From NCBI GenBank assembly GCA_020426595.1, contig JAGQPS010000015.1, positions 1 to 40,823 of the forward strand: 40,823 nt of DNA, given 5' to 3'. A program made the position numbers and the translations under genes. Every line of letters starts with the position of its first letter. Positions within the stretch are counted from its first letter, which is position 1. Shown here one piece after another: positions 36,919 through 40,823 of this stretch. This DNA comes from Planctomycetales bacterium. Lineage in GTDB: Bacteria; Planctomycetota; Planctomycetia; Pirellulales; Pirellulaceae. Below the pieces are notes generated by a model. The model searched no databases. It had not been told where the DNA came from and was given only the letters and a program-made list of their open reading frames with translations.

Positions 36919-39384
36919 TCACTTCTTCTTGGGATCACGCCGCTTCTGACGTCGACGGCGTTCTTCCTCGATTCGAGCCTGTCCGGCGCTCTTGTCTCGA
37001 GCCGCCTCGTCGGCATCGACTTCGGTCGTCTCGATCGAGGCGATGCGGCCGTCGATGCTTGGCTTGGGGAGAACCTTGCGCTCGACGATGCCCCACAAGC
37101 TCGAGGTGATGAAGTAGATACACAGTCCCGAGGGAACCTTGAAGAACATCAACCCCATGAAGACCATCATGAAGGTCATCATCTTTTGGGTCGCTTTTTG
37201 TTGTTCGTCGACCGCCGGCGGCATGAACATCTTTTGCTGAATCAGGAACAGCACGATCGTGATGATCGGCAGCACGTTGAAGTAGGGACCAAGCCAGCCG
37301 GTTTCCGACGTGAGGAATGGCGCCCAGTTGCCCCATTCGAAGAGTCGATCGGGACCGGCGAGGTTGGAACACCACGACAAACCGGGGAGCAGCGATTGAT
37401 CTCGCAATTCAACGTCCACGCTCAGGCCTCGGTAGAGTCCGAGGAAGATGGGGAGCTGGATGAACATCAGCAAACAGCCGCCCATCGGATTGTAGTTGTA
37501 CTTGCGGAACAACTCCTGCTGAGCCTTGGCTCGCTTCTCCATGTCGTTCTTATACAGCTCGGCGATCTTCTTCATCTCCGGCTGCAGGTGCTGCATCATT
37601 TGAGCGTTCATCGCCGCTCGTCGGCTCACTGGAATCATCGCGGCCCGCACGACGACGGTCAGCATGATGATCGCGATGCCATAGTTGCCCACGATCATGT
37701 AGAAGAAGTGCAGCGTCCAAACCAAGGGCTTCGAGAACAGCGCGAACCAGCCGTAGGAGACGACTTCGTTGAGATTGTATTGCTCGAGGAGTTCCGGAAA
37801 CTTCGGTCCGGTGAAGATCGTGAAGTCGTAGGTCTGTCCGTCGCCGCCCGCCGCCGCATCGTAAGGCTCGACCTCCAGCGGCATGGTCTGCAAACGAAAA
37901 CTCACATCGGTTCGTCGCCGTTGCTTGCGATCGATGTCGCTCGGGTCCTGCGTGACATCGACCGAGCCAGAGAAGCAAGTAAACGGGGGTTGTCCCTCGG
38001 CCACTTCGGGAATCATCGCGACATTGAAGTACTGCGTGTCCACGGCGGCGAACTCGACCGTGCGATCATCGGTGTCATAGGTTTGCGGGAAAATCTCTAA
38101 CCGGCTGCCGTCCTCCTGGAGCGCGTTGGCGACGATCTCGGGACCACCCAAGAATCGGAATCCGAGCCCTCGACTCGACCCTACCACGTCTCGGCTACCC
38201 GCCGTGTAGAAGATGGCGGTGGAACGACCGTGGATCTTGTTGAGATACCACCATCCTTCCTCGGGCAACCCGGTGGGACCGCCGAACTGCACCGCGAGCC
38301 GCTGCACCTCGGTGGTTTGGTTGCGAATCTCGAATTGCATCTCGAGGTGATACGACCGATCGAACTCCGGTAGTCGAGTCGGCTCCGAGACCTGGGCTCG
38401 TCGGGCGATACGGAATCGCTTGATCAGCGTGATCGGACCTTGCAGCCGGGTTCCGGCCAATTCCTTATCCGTCAAGACGTAGTGAAACGTCACGAGGTCT
38501 TCGTCCGCGGGGGCGTCCGAGGCGTCACCGGGTTCGCCAACCGCCCAATCCGCCGTGGTCAAGTCCACGGTAGGCGCCGTGAACAGGCCATTGACGATGC
38601 CACCGACGACCGTGGTGAACGACGGAGGATTCCAAAGGTCCGGATCGCTCGTCTCCTGAGGGAAGGGCTGGATCACTTCCATGGGTCGAGCCAACAACTC
38701 GGCGGTCAACGTCAACGGCGAACCATCGCGTTGGACTTTGATTTCCAGCTTGTCGCCCGGCTTCGTGCGACCGAGTTTGGCGAAGTAGTCGCCCGCGTCG
38801 AGCACCGGCTCACCCGCCAACTCGACAATCAAATCGCCCGGTCGTATTCCGACCGTGCCATCGCTGGCCGCGGCCTGTGCGGCGGGAGTGCCACTTCCCA
38901 CGAAACGGACGATCGCACCGGAGGAAGTCAGCTCCGTCTCGACCTCAAGATTGCCAAGATATCCAGCGCGGTCATCGACGTGCTTGAAGCGAAACTGGCC
39001 ATCTGGCTTGCGATCGGAAAGTTCGATTCGGCGGACGCTGCCACCTCGGGAATCGAGCGTCACCAGCATGCGATACGGGGAATCGCTCGAGAGTGATCCG
39101 AGCCCGACGAGTTCGGGCGCGGCGACGAACGGTGGTTCCTCGGGGGTTTCTGGGCCCGCATTGTCTCCGGTCCCATCACCCGAACTTGGTTCCGTGACCT
39201 CGCCATCGGTCGAAGTCGAATCTCCCTCCGATCCTTCGTCGGTTCCAGACGGATCCCCGTCGCCATTCTCTTGGGCCAGTCGGTTCGGCGGAGCTTGCGG
39301 GGGATTGAGGATCGGTTCGAGAGCGATCCAGGAAAGCAGGACCACTGACGAAAGCAGAATGAAGGTGATGGCACGTCGATCCAC
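36919..39384 (-). CDS. yidC: Membrane insertase YidC with a PDZ-like periplasmic insertion
   Basis: YidC inserts and folds inner-membrane proteins, alone or with SecYEG. The 821-residue protein is far longer than E. coli YidC (548). TM1 is residues 5-25, followed by a low-complexity acidic Gly/Ser/Thr/Glu linker (38-85). The periplasmic domain begins near 90, but residues about 165-232 (GIRPGDLIVELAGEPVLDAG, then GDKLEIKVQRDG) read as a PDZ-like domain inserted into it. The insertase core with five TMs starts near 540, with the conserved Arg in LTVVVRAAMIPVSRR, the coiled hairpin QMMQHLQPEMKKI and a basic C-terminus (KKK). The GTG start at 39384 is preceded by a weak GGAT element. MnmE follows, a conserved pairing; rnpA and rpmH, usual upstream neighbours, are not seen. 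Confidence 0.95.
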   Translation of the reverse strand: MDRRAITFILLSSVVLLSWIALEPILNPPQAPPNRLAQENGDGDPSGTDEGSEGDSTSTDGEVTEPSSGDGTGDNAGPETPEEPPFVAAPELVGLGSLSSDSPYRMLVTLDSRGGSVRRIELSDRKPDGQFRFKHVDDRAGYLGNLEVETELTSSGAIVRFVGSGTPAAQAAASDGTVGIRPGDLIVELAGEPVLDAGDYFAKLGRTKPGDKLEIKVQRDGSPLTLTAELLARPMEVIQPFPQETSDPDLWNPPSFTTVVGGIVNGLFTAPTVDLTTADWAVGEPGDASDAPADEDLVTFHYVLTDKELAGTRLQGPITLIKRFRIARRAQVSEPTRLPEFDRSYHLEMQFEIRNQTTEVQRLAVQFGGPTGLPEEGWWYLNKIHGRSTAIFYTAGSRDVVGSSRGLGFRFLGGPEIVANALQEDGSRLEIFPQTYDTDDRTVEFAAVDTQYFNVAMIPEVAEGQPPFTCFSGSVDVTQDPSDIDRKQRRRTDVSFRLQTMPLEVEPYDAAAGGDGQTYDFTIFTGPKFPELLEQYNLNEVVSYGWFALFSKPLVWTLHFFYMIVGNYGIAIIMLTVVVRAAMIPVSRRAAMNAQMMQHLQPEMKKIAELYKNDMEKRAKAQQELFRKYNYNPMGGCLLMFIQLPIFLGLYRGLSVDVELRDQSLLPGLSWCSNLAGPDRLFEWGNWAPFLTSETGWLGPYFNVLPIITIVLFLIQQKMFMPPAVDEQQKATQKMMTFMMVFMGLMFFKVPSGLCIYFITSSLWGIVERKVLPKPSIDGRIASIETTEVDADEAARDKSAGQARIEEERRRRQKRRDPKKK

Positions 39385-39651
39385 GAGTTCATCCGTCCAA
39401 AGAGGGCCAAGCCGGGCCAGAATACAAACTCCTCATTCTGACGAACGAGTCCAAGATTGGCTAGGAGGAACCTCCCCCGGAGACGCGGGGAGTGGCGATG
39501 TTGTTAGCAAGCAATCAGCGCGACTCGCAGAATCACCCCCGCCGCTTCGGATCAAGGCGGCCGATTCACGCCCGTCCCCCCAACGAGTCGAAACGGCGGG
39601 CCCGTCAACTCCGATTGCGGAGCGAGGCGGGGCATAAGAAGGCCTGGGGCG

Positions 39652-40395
39652 CTAGCGACCCAGCTCGAGTCGGTCGCCCAACAGATCGTCCAGTTCGGGG
39701 ATCTGGTGGATCTTGGCTCGAGTCCGCTCCCAGGGATACTCGACTCGGACGAATTCGAGTCGGTCGTCGTGAATGAGCAAGTAACAAGCGCGGGGATCGT
39801 TATCGCGAGGCTGCCCCACGCTCCCCACATTCACCATGAACTTCTCGTCGGTCCAATGGTAGCCCTCGACCAAATCGGCGGGCCTCAGGAATCGACAGTC
39901 CGAGGTAAACACTCCGGGGACATGCGTGTGCCCCTGGAAGCAGCACCGAGGAATCATCGCGAAGATCTTCTGGATCTTTCGCTCGTTGTAGATGTCCTCG
40001 GGAAAGACGTATTCGTTCAACGGCGCACGCACCGAACCATGCACGAAAGTCTTCCCGTCGACCAACAACGTCCGAGGCAGCACCGCGAGAAACTGAATGC
40101 GGGCCAAGCTCTCGGGGCCTTCGTTGGCCACTAATTGCTGACGGGTCCAAAAGGCGGCGCGTTCGGCGTTTTGACTGAACCCTTCTGGGTCGAACAAGGC
40201 CGCCTGATCGTGGTTGCCGAGCAAACAAAACTCGAACTGTCGCGCTCGATCCAAGCACTCGCACGGATTGGGACCGTAGCCGATGACATCGCCGAGACAC
40301 CCGATCCGAGTGATCCCACGCCGCTCAATGTCGCCCAGCACCGCTTCCAGCGCTTCGAGATTGCCGTGGATGTCACTCAAAATCGCCAGCGTCAC
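39652..40395 (-). CDS. Calcineurin-like metallophosphoesterase
   Basis: The 247-residue cytoplasmic protein has the five metallophosphoesterase blocks: DIHGN (D8, H10), GDVIGYGP (G35, D36), GNHD (60-63), a VHGS block and GHTHVPG. That is a complete two-metal site. The GYGPNPCECL form is typical of the YfcE/MJ0936-like phosphodiesterases often found alone in bacterial genomes; the physiological substrate is unknown. It stands 267 bases upstream of yidC on the same strand. The ATG at 40395 is immediately before the first strand and is clearly right. Confidence 0.92.
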   Translation of the reverse strand: MTLAILSDIHGNLEALEAVLGDIERRGITRIGCLGDVIGYGPNPCECLDRARQFEFCLLGNHDQAALFDPEGFSQNAERAAFWTRQQLVANEGPESLARIQFLAVLPRTLLVDGKTFVHGSVRAPLNEYVFPEDIYNERKIQKIFAMIPRCCFQGHTHVPGVFTSDCRFLRPADLVEGYHWTDEKFMVNVGSVGQPRDNDPRACYLLIHDDRLEFVRVEYPWERTRAKIHQIPELDDLLGDRLELGR

Positions 40396-40823
40396 GATGC
40401 ACCCAAAAGACGAAGGAAGGTGAGGCCTAGTCGTTCCCCAATGTTCGGTTCCAAACCCGTTCGGCCAACTCTAGAAACCCGCGACTCGCTCCGGCGCCGC
40501 CCCAAGTCGTGTCGACGATCCGGAGATCTCTCCGGTCACCGCCGCACAATCATAGCAAATCCAACTCCCGTGTGAGCGAGCGAGGAGTTTTAGGAGAAAG
40601 TGCCGGCTCACGGTCGCCAATCGACTCGGGCGAGCGACTCGACGGCGGACGTTTTGATGTCGCGCTCTTCACGCATCGCCCCGTTCGACCAAGCCAATTG
40701 CGTGGCAAAACCAAGGAAACCCGAAGCGTCACGGGCTGTTGATGTCATCAGACTCGCCGCATCGTGCGGCCGTGAGACGCCCATCGAGGTCGTCTCACGG
40801 ATCGGTTTTGGGGTGGGCACTCG
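40396..40823. other. Gene-free right end of the window
   Basis: No convincing gene is present. It holds the upstream region of the metallophosphoesterase, the dispersed repeat copy at 40700-40729 and two adjacent hairpins at 40756-40770 (GCCGCA-TCG-TGCGGC) and 40770-40800 (10-bp stem CCGTGAGACG, 11-nt loop). The second is followed by a short T-run, ATCGGTTTTGGGG, and might be a weak terminator for a gene beyond the window or part of the repeat. Confidence 0.5.
40700..40729 (+). repeat. Dispersed intergenic repeat, copy 2
   Basis: This is the same element as at 29746, 30 bases long and one A shorter, in the same orientation: GCGTGGCAAAACCAA followed by GGAAACCCGAAGCGT. Flanking bases differ, so only the core is shared. 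Confidence 0.85.

Noticed and set aside
40770-40800. Clear rho-independent terminator at the right edge
   Set aside because: The stem is good, but the following T-run is only four bases and interrupted by G, and no upstream gene on that strand ends here; kept only as a hairpin.
40608-40820. 70-codon frame over the right-end repeat
   Set aside because: It consists of the dispersed repeat read in reverse plus hairpin DNA; no start signal.

Overview
The window looks like a chromosomal segment of a GC-rich planctomycete, probably from a Pirellulales-like lineage. I infer this from family content: a DUF1598-type secreted protein, an SGNH plus PVC-type membrane-bound dehydrogenase next to a HEAT/cytochrome c protein, a lipoprotein fusing a FlgI domain to HEAT repeats, many Tat or Sec exported enzymes, an EF-hand/Gly-Pro-rich exported N-terminus of CotH type, and palindromic intergenic repeats. 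No phage, insertion sequence, CRISPR array, tRNA or rRNA was seen.

Layout. 1-444 (-): start of an exported EF-hand protein cut by the window edge. 445-1224: gene-free, with three hairpins. 1225-7418 (+): a three-gene operon of DabA, a NuoL-like DabB and a second NuoM-like membrane subunit, a probable inorganic-carbon/ion uptake module. 7572-13466 (-): smc and the FlgI/HEAT lipoprotein. 14473-17232 (+): a DUF1598 protein with a textbook terminator, then a Tat-exported amidohydrolase. 17398-20084 (-): an exported DUF4139-like protein and bioD. 20226-22274 (+): aguB and aguA, which together convert agmatine to putrescine. 22771-27408 (+): SGNH/PVC dehydrogenase and HEAT/cytochrome c proteins, apparently a split version of one architecture. 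27429-28064 (-): an ECF-type sigma factor. 28483-29697 (+): an exported GH99-like glycosidase. 29885-33379 (-): hisE, hisG, an HTH-EIIA(PtsN) fusion and a protein of unknown function. 33561-34955 (-): a Tat-exported Gfo/Idh/MocA oxidoreductase. 35284-39384 (-): yidC and mnmE, the usual bacterial neighbours. 39652-40395 (-): a metallophosphoesterase.

The window mixes core housekeeping genes (smc, yidC, mnmE, hisG/hisE, bioD) with planctomycete-specific exported proteins. The points most worth following are the extra, residue-altered NuoM-like subunit in the dab operon, with its acidic tandem-repeat tail; a PDZ-like insertion in YidC; a roughly 29-residue insertion in the switch II region of MnmE; the split dehydrogenase/cytochrome pair; the HTH-EIIA fusion directly after hisG; and two kinds of intergenic repeat, one of them a perfect 20-bp inverted pair between hisE and hisG. 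I see no clearly foreign island. Many start codons were reassigned from the longest possible frame using ribosome-binding sites and signal peptides, and these choices are inferences.
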